Shown: positions 34,595 through 44,503, numbered from the stretch's first letter. The stretch: 64,000 nucleotides of DNA from DATACQ01 sp036555515 (GCA_036555515.1 DATBLC010000151.1:1-64000), one strand, 5' to 3'. Translations and numbers: made by a program. The notes: a model not told the origin generated them from the sequence alone.

Positions 34595-34933
34595 ATGAAG
34601 ATGGTCGAGGCGATCGTAAAGCCTTTCAAATTGGAAGAAGTGAAGGAGGCGCTCACCAAAGCCGGTATCCAGGGGATGACGGTGGAAGAAGTCAAAGGCT
34701 TCGGCCGCCAGAAGGGACACACGGAGCTGTACCGCGGCGCCGAGTATTCCGTCGATTTCTTGCCGAAGGTGAAGATTCAAATCCTTGTCCCGGACGAAAG
34801 TGCGGCGAAAGTCGTCCAGATTATCACCGACAGCGCTAAAACCGGCAAGATCGGAGACGGGAAGATTTTTGTCACGCCGGTAGAAGAAGTCATTCGCATC
34901 CGCACGGGGGAAAAAGGAGAAGATGCGATTTAA
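34595..34933 (+). CDS. glnK: PII nitrogen regulatory protein (GlnB/GlnK)
   Basis: 112 residues, the standard PII length. The T-loop reads KGHTELYRGAEYSVDFLPK with Tyr51, the uridylylation site, and the C terminus has DGKIFVTPVEEVIRIRTGE. Linkage to amt 32 bp downstream makes it functionally GlnK, which plugs the ammonium channel when nitrogen is plentiful. Transcription is probably from the sigma-54 promoter at 34512. Confidence 0.93.
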   Translation: MKMVEAIVKPFKLEEVKEALTKAGIQGMTVEEVKGFGRQKGHTELYRGAEYSVDFLPKVKIQILVPDESAAKVVQIITDSAKTGKIGDGKIFVTPVEEVIRIRTGEKGEDAI

Positions 34934-34965
34934 GGCAGCAAACTCATGCCGAGGAGGAAAATAAA

Positions 34966-36561
34966 ATGAATTATGCGAAGCAGCTTTTTGTCTTTGCGTC
35001 ACTCGCCGTGACGTTAGGGTACTTTGTACTTGGCGCGTCCTACGCGCAGGAGGCAGCGGCGCCAGCTGAGGCGACGAAGATGGCAGCGCCTGACGCGCCC
35101 GCAGCCGAGGCGAAGAAGGAGGACCCGGGTGCAGCGCCAGCCCAGTTTACCCAAGGGCTTTTAGAGCAAATTGGCGGGGCGAAGGTGGCGATGGACACGA
35201 TGTGGACGTTGATAGCGGGGATGCTGGTGTTTTTCATGAACCTGGGTTTTGCCAGTGTCGAGTCGGGTCTATGTCGGGCCAAGAATACGGTGACGATTCT
35301 CGCCAAAAATTTTGTCGTGTTCGCGGCGGCGTCCATAGCGTTTTTGGTTTTGGGCTGGGGGCTGATGTTTGGCGACGGCAATCCATTTTTTGGCACGCAA
35401 GGGCTGTGGTTCGTCGGCGGAGCGGATAACAGTCCGGCGATGGGTGATGCTTATAAAGGCGTCTATTCGTCGATTAACTGGACGGGAGTTCCGCTCTGGA
35501 CCAAATTCTTTTTCCAACTTGTATTTGCCGGCACGGCGGCGACGATTGTGTCGGGCGCGGTGGCTGAAAGAATCAAATTCGGCTCGTTCTACATTTTTAG
35601 TTTCTTGATGGTTGGGATCATCTATCCAGTGGTGGGCCATTGGATCTGGGGGGGTGGTTGGGCGGCAAAGCTTGGCATGTTCGATTTTGCCGGCTCCACG
35701 GTTGTGCACTCGGTTGGTGGATGGGCGGCATTGACGGGAGCGATGGTGCTTGGGCCGCGGCTTGGCAAGTACAGTAAGGACGGCAAGGTCTTACCACTAC
35801 CCGGACATAGTATTGCTTTGGCGACCATCGGGGTCTTTGTGCTTTGGTTTGGCTGGTTTGGGTTCAATCCGGGAAGCACCATGGCGGCGGATGCCGGGGC
35901 GATCGGCCGCATCGCAGTGGCGACGAACACGGCTGCGGCCGCCGCGGCGATCTCGGCGTCTCTTACCGCGTGGCTGCTTTTGGGCAAGCCCGATCTGACC
36001 ATGATTCTCAACGGTTCTTTAGCGGGGCTTGTGGCGATCACGGCGCCTTGCGCCTTTGTCAGCATTCCCAGTTCGTTGATCATTGGTTTGATCGCGGGTG
36101 TGTTGGTAGTTCTATCGGTACTTTTTTTCGACAAGATAAAGATAGACGATCCGGTTGGCGCCACCTCGGTGCATCTGGTTTGTGGAATTTTTGGAACGAT
36201 CTGCGTGGGCCTTTTCGCTCAGGATCAGTTCACTCCGAACACCACGGGTAACGGTCTGTTTTTCGGCGGCGGTACGAAACTATTGTTTGCCCAGCTTGCG
36301 GCGGTAATTGGCGTGGGAGTGTTCGTGTTCACCACATCGATGATCTTTTGGAAGATCATCAAGGCCACCGTCGGGATTCGAGTGTCGGTTGAAGAGGAGC
36401 TGGAAGGGCTCGACATCGGCGAACATGGAAATATCGCCTACCCGGACTTCGTTTCGGTGACGACAAGGGGCTCAACTATAGTTGGCGGCGGCACTGGGAA
36501 GACGAGTGGAGCGTCGGCAGGGTACCCCGCTACCGAGCTTTCCAAGGGTACGATCTCTTAA
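34966..36561 (+). CDS. amt: Ammonium transporter Amt with exported N-terminal extension
   Basis: 531 residues. A cleavable signal sequence ends about YAQEA and is followed by an Ala/Pro/Lys-rich low-complexity stretch (about 26-65) before the eleven-helix channel. Channel motifs include MNLGFASVESGLCRAKN, GGWAALTGAMVLGPR, WFGWFGFNPGS and VHLVCGIFGTICVGLF, with the twin-His pore positions in helices 5 and 10. The C-terminal tail (GLDIGEHGNIAYPDF) is the usual cytosolic GlnK-interaction region. It is co-transcribed with the PII gene. Confidence 0.93.
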   Translation: MNYAKQLFVFASLAVTLGYFVLGASYAQEAAAPAEATKMAAPDAPAAEAKKEDPGAAPAQFTQGLLEQIGGAKVAMDTMWTLIAGMLVFFMNLGFASVESGLCRAKNTVTILAKNFVVFAAASIAFLVLGWGLMFGDGNPFFGTQGLWFVGGADNSPAMGDAYKGVYSSINWTGVPLWTKFFFQLVFAGTAATIVSGAVAERIKFGSFYIFSFLMVGIIYPVVGHWIWGGGWAAKLGMFDFAGSTVVHSVGGWAALTGAMVLGPRLGKYSKDGKVLPLPGHSIALATIGVFVLWFGWFGFNPGSTMAADAGAIGRIAVATNTAAAAAAISASLTAWLLLGKPDLTMILNGSLAGLVAITAPCAFVSIPSSLIIGLIAGVLVVLSVLFFDKIKIDDPVGATSVHLVCGIFGTICVGLFAQDQFTPNTTGNGLFFGGGTKLLFAQLAAVIGVGVFVFTTSMIFWKIIKATVGIRVSVEEELEGLDIGEHGNIAYPDFVSVTTRGSTIVGGGTGKTSGASAGYPATELSKGTIS

Positions 36562-36601
36562 GTCTGCCATGATTCCGATTGTGACTGCATTAATCGGTTT
36601 G

Positions 36602-36646
36602 CCCTCACCTCATGTCGCTCTAATAGGTGAGCGGTGGGGTGAGGGT
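36602..36646. terminator. Hairpin between amt and the amidotransferase gene
   Basis: CCCTCACC pairs with GGTGAGGG around an inner GCTC/GAGC stem. There is no U-run, so it is either a factor-assisted terminator, an mRNA-stabilising element or a REP-like repeat. Confidence 0.4.
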
Positions 36647-36657
36647 GGAGGGTTCAA

Positions 36658-37404
36658 ATGGAAGAGGTCTTGGTGTTCCAACACGACCCCTTCGAGGACC
36701 TGGGATTCTTCGCCGAAGTATTGGACAAAGAAGGAGCAACGTATCGCACCATTCGACTATTCCATGGCGAAATGCCCGCCGAGGATTGGCGGCATGTCGC
36801 GGCTCTCATCATCCTTGGCGGCCCGATGGGTATCGCGGACGAGGAAAGATTCCCGTTTCTTCGCTGGGAAAAAAGAATCATTCGCGCGGCCATCGATGAA
36901 TCGGTCCCGATCCTGGGGATTTGCGTAGGCGCGCAACTGATCGCGGCTACTCTGGGGGCGCGCACTTATCATGGATCAGTCAAAGAGATCGGCTGGAGTC
37001 AGATTTCGATCACGCCGCACGGCCAGGTCGATTCTTTACTCGGTTATCTGCCGGAAAGCGCCACGGTATTTCAATGGCATGGTGATGGCTTCGATCTACC
37101 GGAGAGGGCGGTTAGCCTTGCTTCTTCAACCCATTACAAAACCCAGGCGTTTCGTTTAGGCAAGATAATCTATGGTCTCCAGTTTCATCTGGAAATAACG
37201 CCGCGCATGATCGAGCGCTGGATTGGTGAACGATCCAAGGATCTTGCGTCCGCCCCCTATGTGTCGCCGGAAAAGATTTTGGTCGATACGCTGAATCACG
37301 CGCCAACGTCGAAATACTACGGAGAGAGATTTCTTTCAGAGTTCATCCGGCGCATCAAGCGCACGAAGAAGCGCGAGCGTGATACGCGGCAGGCGCAAGC
37401 GTGA
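36658..37404 (+). CDS. Class I glutamine amidotransferase-like protein
   Basis: 248 residues. The catalytic triad is C89 (ILGICVGAQLIA), H177 and E179 (LQFHLEITPRM), with the oxyanion strand ILGGPMG at about 53. It is a stand-alone GATase1 domain of the GMP-synthase-like group that includes gamma-glutamyl hydrolases of polyamine or amino-acid conjugates. Its position after amt suggests a nitrogen role. A C-terminal basic tail (RRIKRTKKRERDTRQ) is unusual. Confidence 0.87.
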   Translation: MEEVLVFQHDPFEDLGFFAEVLDKEGATYRTIRLFHGEMPAEDWRHVAALIILGGPMGIADEERFPFLRWEKRIIRAAIDESVPILGICVGAQLIAATLGARTYHGSVKEIGWSQISITPHGQVDSLLGYLPESATVFQWHGDGFDLPERAVSLASSTHYKTQAFRLGKIIYGLQFHLEITPRMIERWIGERSKDLASAPYVSPEKILVDTLNHAPTSKYYGERFLSEFIRRIKRTKKRERDTRQAQA

Positions 37405-37599
37405 TGGGTTATTTCGTCATACCGTGGGCAGCCGAAGCGCTTGTTGATGGAGCGGCGCAAGCTTTTCGAGGGGCAAAACTGCTCAAAAACCAATCACGCT
37501 GCTCATTCGATCGGCAATGATTATCATGGAACAATTTGGCTGAAAAAAAATTCACTATGTTTATAGCTGCTTGGACGCCATTATGAGAGTCGTTGGCCT

Positions 37600-37615
37600 G
37601 GCATTTGGATTGCGT
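37600..37615 (+). promoter_or_regulatory. Sigma-54 promoter candidate of the porin gene
   Basis: TGGCATTTGGATTGCG has GG (37601-37602) and GC (37613-37614) ten bases apart and matches the consensus except for the sixth base of the -24 element and the last base. It is about 70 bp before the porin start codon, the same distance as at glnB-amt. Confidence 0.6.
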
Positions 37616-37684
37616 TGTTTTGCCACGCATTCTAAGCTATAAAGTTGCGCTAACTCAAAATTTTTGCGGTGTTGGAGGTCTAAG

Positions 37685-38914
37685 ATGGCACTTTGGAACG
37701 TGCGGTCGCTGGTTTTCTTGATGGTGCTTGCGTTCGTGCCGCAGTCGGCGCGCGCTGCTGAGGAAGAAAAGCCTTTGGCACCGGGTTGGCTCGGTTTAGA
37801 CGGCAGCGTCGGCCTGTTGGACAAGGCCATCGGCGACGGCAAAGGCGCTCTAGAGAAAGCGTTGGGCATAAGCATCGGCGGCTACCTGGACAGCAGTTAT
37901 ACATGGAGTTCCAATCATCCAAACAACCCGTCGAACATCAGCGGCAGATATTTTGACAAGGACCACAATAAGATCGTCTTCAATAACTTTCATCTCATGG
38001 TGGACAAGCCGGAAAAGGACTGGGGAGTTGGCTTCCGTATCTCCGGCGACTTCGGGCGATATGGCGAGTTGCTCCGCGAGGCAACTCTGTGGGGCAAAAC
38101 TTTGCACAAAGAGCCGTCGGTGGAGTTGCGCGAGGCGTTTCTCACGACGACGATCCCCATCGGCGAGGGGATTGGCGTCAAAGGCGGCCTGTTCGTTACT
38201 CCGCTGGGTACCGAGATTCTCAATGCGCCGGGCGCTTATAATGATAATATCTCGCGCTCATTCGCGTTTAACTTCGGCATCCCGATCAGGCATCTAGGTA
38301 TGATGTTCAGTTACCCATTTGCCAAGACGCTGACGGCCAGCGCGGGGTTAACTACGGGTTGGGACAACCCGCGCGACAACAATAGCGCTCCTTCCGTAAT
38401 CGGCGGCGTCAATTTCACGCCCATGGATTCATTCGCTCTGGCGAGTAACATTATTTACGGACCCGAACAGACCCATAATGACGGGCGGCCGAGGGTGACA
38501 TGGAGCACGGTGGCGACTATCAAACCGGCGGATCCGTTGACCCTGCTGTTGGAATACACCCTCGGAGTCGAAGATCAAGCGCTCACACCGACCCGGCCGC
38601 AGGATTCATATTGGCATGCCTTGGCGGCCATCGCATCCTATGGTTGGACGGAGCGCTTTGCCACGGCGCTGCGCGGTGAGGTGTTTTTCGACAATCAAGC
38701 GGCAAGAACCTTTGGCCTGAGCGCGGTGAACACGGTGACCAATGCCACTTTGGCTGAAATCACCGTTACCGGCAGCTACAAGTTTACCAAGATGCTCATA
38801 GGCCGTTTGGAATTTCGCCAGGATTGGGCCAATCACGGCGTATACAAGAAGGGATCAAGCAACGCCGACAGCAACCAAACCACCCTGGGCGCGCAGCTGC
38901 TTTACACGTTCTAG
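37685..38914 (+). CDS. Outer-membrane beta-barrel porin (DUF1597-like)
   Basis: 409 residues from ATG 37685, which has GGAGG 6 bp upstream (37674-37678). A signal peptide ends RAAEEE. The mature protein has alternating amphipathic strands, GYLDSSYTWSSNHPNNPS near the start, GGLFVTPLGTEIL, and an ending LGAQLLYTF with terminal Phe for BAM insertion. It resembles the OmpL-like porins of Deltaproteobacteria and Acidobacteria. A sigma-54 promoter and the amt neighbourhood suggest it admits a nitrogen source across the outer membrane. An intrinsic terminator follows. Confidence 0.85.
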   Translation: MALWNVRSLVFLMVLAFVPQSARAAEEEKPLAPGWLGLDGSVGLLDKAIGDGKGALEKALGISIGGYLDSSYTWSSNHPNNPSNISGRYFDKDHNKIVFNNFHLMVDKPEKDWGVGFRISGDFGRYGELLREATLWGKTLHKEPSVELREAFLTTTIPIGEGIGVKGGLFVTPLGTEILNAPGAYNDNISRSFAFNFGIPIRHLGMMFSYPFAKTLTASAGLTTGWDNPRDNNSAPSVIGGVNFTPMDSFALASNIIYGPEQTHNDGRPRVTWSTVATIKPADPLTLLLEYTLGVEDQALTPTRPQDSYWHALAAIASYGWTERFATALRGEVFFDNQAARTFGLSAVNTVTNATLAEITVTGSYKFTKMLIGRLEFRQDWANHGVYKKGSSNADSNQTTLGAQLLYTF

Positions 38915-38937
38915 CCCGTCGTTCTCGACGGATCTCA

Positions 38938-38971
38938 AAGGGAGAGGAGCTTTGCTTCTCTCCCTTTTTTT
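38938..38971 (+). terminator. Intrinsic terminator after the porin gene
   Basis: AAGGGAGAG-GAGC and GCTT-CTCTCCCTT form a stable hairpin with a three-base loop, followed by a run of T. It lies 24 bp after the porin stop codon. Confidence 0.85.
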
Positions 38972-39134
38972 GTGCAATCTCTGAATATCCGATTGGCAGG
39001 CGAGAAATCGTTGGCGAGGTGATGTTGTTTCGTGCATTCCCGAAGGATCGGTCCTGCTCCGGCGCAGGGGACAGAATTCGTTTGCTTCCGCGCTCCAAAA
39101 CTTTGACGGCTCCATCGACCAGAGGCCCGCTTAC

Positions 39135-40724
39135 TTGAGCGAACAACGATATTACCCATTCTATCTATCGCTTCTCTGCGTCTTGCTTTTCTTTCCCGGC
39201 TTGGGCGGGCGCGACTTCTGGGCGCCCGTAGAGCCTCGCTACGCCGAGATTGCCCGCGTCATGTTTATCAAAGGGGAATGGATCATCCCCATGGTAAACG
39301 GCGATCTGTACACCGATAAGCCGATTCTTTATTTTTGGCTGGTGCTGATCGCGGCCAAAATCGCCGGTGCGGTAAACGAGTGGACGGTCAGGTTACCCGC
39401 CGCATTCGGCGGCGTTGGGTTTGTTCTCACGACCTATTTCGTCGGCCGGGATTTTTTCAGCGCGCGCATCGGGCTGCTCGCCGCGGCGATGCTCGCGAGC
39501 AGCGTGCGCGTGATTTGGGAAGCGCGCTGGGCTCATATCGACGCTCTCTTCTGCTTTTTCTTTCTCCTGTCGGTTTATTATGCGGCGCGCGCTTTGTTGC
39601 GAAAGGGAAGTCCCAATGCGATCCTTTTGGCCTACGTTTTCATGGGACTCGCGACCCTTGCCAAGGGTTTGATCGGCGTCGTGCTGCCGGCGTTGTTGCT
39701 GGTCAGTTTCATGATCGCGCGGCGCGATTGGCGCATGCTCGGCGCCGCGAAGCTGCATTTGGGAATTCCGATCTTTCTGATCGTCGTCGCCCCATGGGTA
39801 GTGCTGGTGAACGCCGCCACTGAGAACCGGTGGCTGGCGGACTTTGTCAATGTGCATCATATCCAGCGCTACACCGCCGGCGCGGGACATCGCCAGCCAG
39901 TTTTTTATTACTTTACGACCTTGCCGGTGGATCTTTTACCCTGGACGATATTCGCCATTCCGGCGCTTTGCGCCTGCCGTCGAGTTCGCGGTCTCATGGA
40001 CGAGCCGGCGAAAATTTTCGTCATTCTATGGTTTGTCGTCGTCTTTCTCTTCTTCAGCGCGTCCGACACTAAACGAGACCTCTATCTAATGCCGCTTTTG
40101 CCGACTATCGCCATATTCATCGCCCATTATATCGACGATATCGATGCGGGACGTTTGCCCCAAAGCGCGCTCTATCGTTGGCTATCGCTATTTTTTTTCA
40201 CTTCGATCGTAGTGGCGGGCTTGGGATTACCGGCGGCCGCATGGGTCTTGCGCCGGGATGTCTTCTGGATAAGCCTACCGGTTGCCGCTGTGCTGGCTGC
40301 TGGCGGGGGCTTTGCGGCGCGTTATGTTTTGCGCGAGGAGCCGTTGAAAGTCGTCGCGGCGACAACGCTGATGATGACTTCGACACTCCTGTGTGCGGTG
40401 TTGTGGATATTTCCCTATATAGAGGTATTCAAATCGCGCCGGCCATTTTCAATTGAACTCAAAAGAATCGTGCCGGTGACCGCGACTCTCTATGTCTACG
40501 CCGACACGATGAACGATTTTAACTTTTACACAGAGCGAGAAATAATCCCTGTTGTAGCCACGCAACCGCAATTAGAAGGCTTGCTTTCGCAGCATTCAGA
40601 CAGCTATCTCTTGGTCAAAGAACGAGATTTTGAAAAGGTTCACAGAGTAGCCAAAGCTAAAATCATCGTCTCAAGGCCTGTCGGAGGCAATAACTGGTAT
40701 CTCATCTCCCTTGATGGGCGGTGA
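39135..40724 (+). CDS. GT39/ArnT-like membrane glycosyltransferase
   Basis: 529 residues with about 11-12 membrane helices. The first periplasmic loop has EPRYAEIARVMF, the acidic motif of polyprenyl-phosphate-dependent GT-C transferases such as ArnT. Further loops read KPILYFWLV and ARWAHIDALF. A short periplasmic C-terminal part follows the last helix. It probably moves a sugar from a lipid carrier to lipid A, protein or another envelope acceptor. The start is TTG at 39135; the membrane segment begins about 10 residues later, which supports it. Confidence 0.85.
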   Translation: MSEQRYYPFYLSLLCVLLFFPGLGGRDFWAPVEPRYAEIARVMFIKGEWIIPMVNGDLYTDKPILYFWLVLIAAKIAGAVNEWTVRLPAAFGGVGFVLTTYFVGRDFFSARIGLLAAAMLASSVRVIWEARWAHIDALFCFFFLLSVYYAARALLRKGSPNAILLAYVFMGLATLAKGLIGVVLPALLLVSFMIARRDWRMLGAAKLHLGIPIFLIVVAPWVVLVNAATENRWLADFVNVHHIQRYTAGAGHRQPVFYYFTTLPVDLLPWTIFAIPALCACRRVRGLMDEPAKIFVILWFVVVFLFFSASDTKRDLYLMPLLPTIAIFIAHYIDDIDAGRLPQSALYRWLSLFFFTSIVVAGLGLPAAAWVLRRDVFWISLPVAAVLAAGGGFAARYVLREEPLKVVAATTLMMTSTLLCAVLWIFPYIEVFKSRRPFSIELKRIVPVTATLYVYADTMNDFNFYTEREIIPVVATQPQLEGLLSQHSDSYLLVKERDFEKVHRVAKAKIIVSRPVGGNNWYLISLDGR

Positions 40725-40876
40725 ATCAATATGCATGCCAGGCTATGCCAGGCAAATATTTCTGTCGTGACCCTGAAAACTATCTGCTCGCAGGCCGAAG
40801 CCGCGTCAACGCCTGTGTTGGAGGAAATTTTTGAGCGCGCTGGATCGTGCGCTAGACTGGCGCGGCGATTGTGACG

Positions 40877-41701
40877 ATGGAGGTCATTTTGATCTATCTT
40901 GTCGCTGGCGTTGCCGCTGGCCTGGTGTCGGGATTGTTCGGACTGGGCGGCGGATTAACGATCGTGCCGGCGCTGGCGTTCGCGCTGCCTCTTGAGGGGG
41001 TCTTGGATAAATATGTCATGCACCTCGCGATCGGAACTTCGCTCGTCGTCATGGTCCTTACGGCGCTCTACACCACGGTGCTCCGTCATCGTCGTGGCGA
41101 TCTGGACTGGGGGCTGTTCCGGCGCCTTGCGCCCCGGGTCGTTATCGGAGCCGTTCTGGCCGCGATCTGTGCTGATCTCCTGCCTGGCGCGGCCCTTCGC
41201 ATATTCTTCATTGGGTTCGTGAGCTATACCATCACACGAGCGTTGCATCGTCGATACGGAGCCGCGGTGAGGGCCGCTGATTCCGAGATGATCGAGACGC
41301 CCCCCACCTTACCTCCTGGCGCGTCCCTGTGGATCTACGGACTCGTCACGGGTGTGTGCGGTGCTCTGCTCGGGGCCGGAGCAGCCATCATCATCGTGCC
41401 GTACCTTCGCGCCGCGCGGTACCGGATCCAACTTGCATCGGCCATCGCTGCCGGTCTTTCAGCGGCTATCGGCATTGGTGCGGGGGCCGGGTACGTGGCT
41501 GGTGGGTTGAACGAAACTGGCCTTCCCTCGGCCGCCATCGGATATCTCTATCTTCCCGCCTTCGCCGGACTCTCGATGGGGGCGCTCATCGGCTCGCCAC
41601 TCGGCGTGAAGATCTCGCACAGCCTTGACGAGGACATCCAGTTCTGGCTGTTTCTCGGCTATCTGGTCACAGTGCTCGGAGTCATGATCCTGCGGCGCTA
41701 A
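40877..41701 (+). CDS. TauE/SafE-family permease, second copy
   Basis: About 274 residues and eight membrane helices. The family motif AGLVSGLFGLGGGLTIVPA is at the N terminus, and a second, weaker one (GVCGALLGAGAAIIIVPYL) is at about residue 160. A GTG at 40871 is an alternative start. It differs clearly from the TauE protein at 33460-34257 and belongs to the YfcA-like branch. Substrate unknown; it stands alone. Confidence 0.87.
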   Translation: MEVILIYLVAGVAAGLVSGLFGLGGGLTIVPALAFALPLEGVLDKYVMHLAIGTSLVVMVLTALYTTVLRHRRGDLDWGLFRRLAPRVVIGAVLAAICADLLPGAALRIFFIGFVSYTITRALHRRYGAAVRAADSEMIETPPTLPPGASLWIYGLVTGVCGALLGAGAAIIIVPYLRAARYRIQLASAIAAGLSAAIGIGAGAGYVAGGLNETGLPSAAIGYLYLPAFAGLSMGALIGSPLGVKISHSLDEDIQFWLFLGYLVTVLGVMILRR

Positions 41702-41868
41702 CGCGACTGAACCGGGATTTGCAAAGACTCAATCCAATTCCAAGGGTAAAGTCGGCGAGCTCAGCGCTAAATTCATTTGACACAGGAATGACATTTGACA
41801 TAGCTGTAGTACTCTAAAGCCGGGCGCCAAACTCCAGCGACGACATTTCGAAATTGACGGGAGCTCGT

Positions 41869-43485
41869 ATGGAACACTTGACAAAGAAAAGTATAAAGGC
41901 ATCGGTTACTGGAGTTAGCAGCATCCTGCTGCTGCTCTTTGGTCTACCGCTTATCGCTGCACAGGTAGAGACTCCCCGTGCGGGAGGCGAGTTGGTCTTT
42001 GCCGTGGGAGAAACGCCGCCCTCCTATGATGGGCACCGGGAAACCACCTTTGCGATGCTGCATCCAATTGCGCCCCACTACAGCACGCTCTTGCGTTTCG
42101 ATCCGCAAAACTATCCGAAGATCGTCGGCGACGTAGCCGAGAGCTGGCAAATTTCAAAAGACGCGCTGACCTACACGTTCAAGATTCGCAAGGGAATCAA
42201 GTTTCATGATGGCAACGAGTTGACGGCCAGGGACGTCAAGGCGACGTACGACAAGATAATTTTCCCGCCCCAAGGTGTGGCCAGCGCGCGCCAAGCTTCC
42301 TATGACCTGGTAAAAAAGATCGAGGCGCCGGACGCCTATACAGTAGTCTTCCAGCTCAAGCATTTATCCGCCTCGTTCCTCGCAAATCTGGCCTCGCCGT
42401 GGAACTTCATCTACAAGGCGGACATTCTTGCCAAAGAGCCGCGCTGGTATGAGAAAAATATCATGGGCTCTGGCCCTTTCAGCTTCGTCGAGTATGTGCC
42501 CGGCTCGCATTGGGTAGGGAAGAAAAATCCGAACTATTTTATGAAGGATCGACCGTACCTCGATGGTTATAAGGCTGTCTTCATTCGGGACACGTCCCCC
42601 CGCGTTGCTGCGATTCGCAGCGGGCAGGCGCTAATCGAGTTCCGCGGCTTCAGTCCCGCGGCCCGGGGCGATATCGTCAAGGCCCTAGGCGACCAGGTTG
42701 TGGTTCAGGAAAGCCCCTGGATTTGTAACTTGGCGGTTACGATCAACAACGAGAAGAAACCCTTCAATGACCCCAGGGTTCGCCGCGCTCTCAGCCTTGC
42801 GATTGATCGTTGGGAAGCGTCGAAGGCCCTATCCCAGATCTCGCTTATGAAGTTTGTGGGCGGTGTCTTCCGGCCCGGATCGCAGTTTGCCACGCCTGAG
42901 GCCGAGCTCACCAAGCTGGTCGGCTTCGGCAAGAATATCGAGACGGCGCGAACGGAGGCCCGGCGCTTGCTCAAAGAGGCCGGGGTCCCGGAGGGATTTT
43001 CGTTCACGTTAAAGAACCGCAATGTCAGGGAGCCTTACGAAGTTACGGGAGTTTTTGTCATCGACCAGTGGCGCCAGATTGGACTGAATGTTACCCACAT
43101 GCCCCAAGAAGGCGGCCCTTACTTCAGCGACTTTCGCCAGGGGAACTTCGAGACCGGCATCGACTTCAACTGCGATTTCATGGATGAGCCAGATCTGCAG
43201 CTTTTAAAGTTTCTGAGCAGCGACAAGAGTCCCCTTAATTATGCCAGGTACAAGGACAGCGTCTTGGATGACCTCTACGAAAAACAGAGTCGGGCGACGA
43301 ACATCAAAGAGCGACTTAAGTTCCTGCGGCAGTTTGAGAAGCGGGCCCTGGATGAACAGGCCTATTGGTTTCACGTCTTGTGGTGGCAGCGGATAATCCC
43401 CCATTGGGCCAAAGTCAAAGGGTGGAAGATCACGCCCAGCCATTATCTAAACCAGGACCTCAGGGACATGTGGCTAGCGCAGTAA
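41869..43485 (+). CDS. Family 5 extracellular solute-binding protein (DppA/OppA type)
   Basis: 538 residues from ATG 41869 (GGGAG upstream). A signal peptide with poly-Leu core ends PLIAAQ. The mature protein has the family-5 layout: GELVFAVGETPPSYDGH, YTFKIRKGIKFHDGNELTA at about 105-125, and WQRIIPHWAKVKGW near the end. Such proteins bind peptides, opines, nickel complexes, glutathione or other organics. It heads a DppA-B-C-like set without ATPases. Confidence 0.9.
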   Translation: MEHLTKKSIKASVTGVSSILLLLFGLPLIAAQVETPRAGGELVFAVGETPPSYDGHRETTFAMLHPIAPHYSTLLRFDPQNYPKIVGDVAESWQISKDALTYTFKIRKGIKFHDGNELTARDVKATYDKIIFPPQGVASARQASYDLVKKIEAPDAYTVVFQLKHLSASFLANLASPWNFIYKADILAKEPRWYEKNIMGSGPFSFVEYVPGSHWVGKKNPNYFMKDRPYLDGYKAVFIRDTSPRVAAIRSGQALIEFRGFSPAARGDIVKALGDQVVVQESPWICNLAVTINNEKKPFNDPRVRRALSLAIDRWEASKALSQISLMKFVGGVFRPGSQFATPEAELTKLVGFGKNIETARTEARRLLKEAGVPEGFSFTLKNRNVREPYEVTGVFVIDQWRQIGLNVTHMPQEGGPYFSDFRQGNFETGIDFNCDFMDEPDLQLLKFLSSDKSPLNYARYKDSVLDDLYEKQSRATNIKERLKFLRQFEKRALDEQAYWFHVLWWQRIIPHWAKVKGWKITPSHYLNQDLRDMWLAQ

Positions 43486-43549
43486 AGCGTAAGGCGTAAG
43501 CGGGTAAAGCGTAGGCAAATCCCCTCACTCCTGACGCCATACGAACTTT

Positions 43550-44503
43550 ATGGGCCGCTACATACTGAAGCGTCTGCTGTTAATGATCCCAACCCTTCTT
43601 GGGGTTGCGGTGCTGGTCTTTTTGATGCTTCGAGTGGCTCCGGGGGATATCGTAGAGCTCAAATATGCCGGGAGTGGAGCCTTCGCGCCGAAGGAGGCCA
43701 TTGAGGCGGAGCGCGCCCAACTAGGTCTGGACAAGCCGCTCTGGCAGCAATTCCTGAGTTGGATGTGGGGGATTGTCAGGTTCGATTTCGGCAACTCGAT
43801 GTGGACGGGCCGCCCGATTACCTATGAGATCTGGATCCGCCTTGAGCTGAGTTTAGAGCTCGCTCTTATGGCCACGCTGGTGGCGGTTGTTTTATCCGTT
43901 CCCTTGGGAACTATCGCTGCTTTCAAACAGGATACTTGGGTCGATTACATCATTCGGGTCTTTTCCATCGCAGGTCTGGCGATGCCCTCCTTCTGGCTGG
44001 GGATCATTATCATCCTTGGCTTTCTCATCATTTTTAAGTGGCTACCGCCGCTGACCTTCACATCATTCTGGGTCGATCCGGGGGCGAATCTGATGCAGAT
44101 CCTCTGGCCAGCGCTGGCGGTGGGTTATCGCTATTCTGCTGTGGCGACGCGAATGACACGCTCCGCCGTCCTAGAAGTCCTGCGAGAAGACTATATCCGA
44201 ACCGCGCGCGCCAAAGGTCTCGAAGAGCGAGCGATCCTCGTCCGCCACGCGCTGACAAACGCGCTTCTCCCTATCATCACCGTTATCGGACTCGAGTTTG
44301 CCTTTCTAATCGGCGGGTTGGTCGTGACGGAACAAGTTTTTAATCTCAACGGCATCGGCATGCTCTTTGTGGAGTCCATTACTCGGCGCGACTACACCAT
44401 GACTCAGGCCTTGGTCCTGTTGGTCTCCTTTGTATTTATTTTCGTGAATTTCGTGGTCGATCTCCTCTATGCCCGGCTGGATCCGCGCATCCGGTATCAG
44501 TAA
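43550..44503 (+). CDS. ABC transporter permease, DppB type
   Basis: 317 residues with six membrane helices. The start MGRYILKRLLLMIPTLLGV and the EAA motif (LREDYIRTARAKGLEERAI) are typical of DppB/OppB. It follows the binding protein by 64 bp and pairs with the DppC-type permease at 44627. Confidence 0.93.
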   Translation: MGRYILKRLLLMIPTLLGVAVLVFLMLRVAPGDIVELKYAGSGAFAPKEAIEAERAQLGLDKPLWQQFLSWMWGIVRFDFGNSMWTGRPITYEIWIRLELSLELALMATLVAVVLSVPLGTIAAFKQDTWVDYIIRVFSIAGLAMPSFWLGIIIILGFLIIFKWLPPLTFTSFWVDPGANLMQILWPALAVGYRYSAVATRMTRSAVLEVLREDYIRTARAKGLEERAILVRHALTNALLPIITVIGLEFAFLIGGLVVTEQVFNLNGIGMLFVESITRRDYTMTQALVLLVSFVFIFVNFVVDLLYARLDPRIRYQ

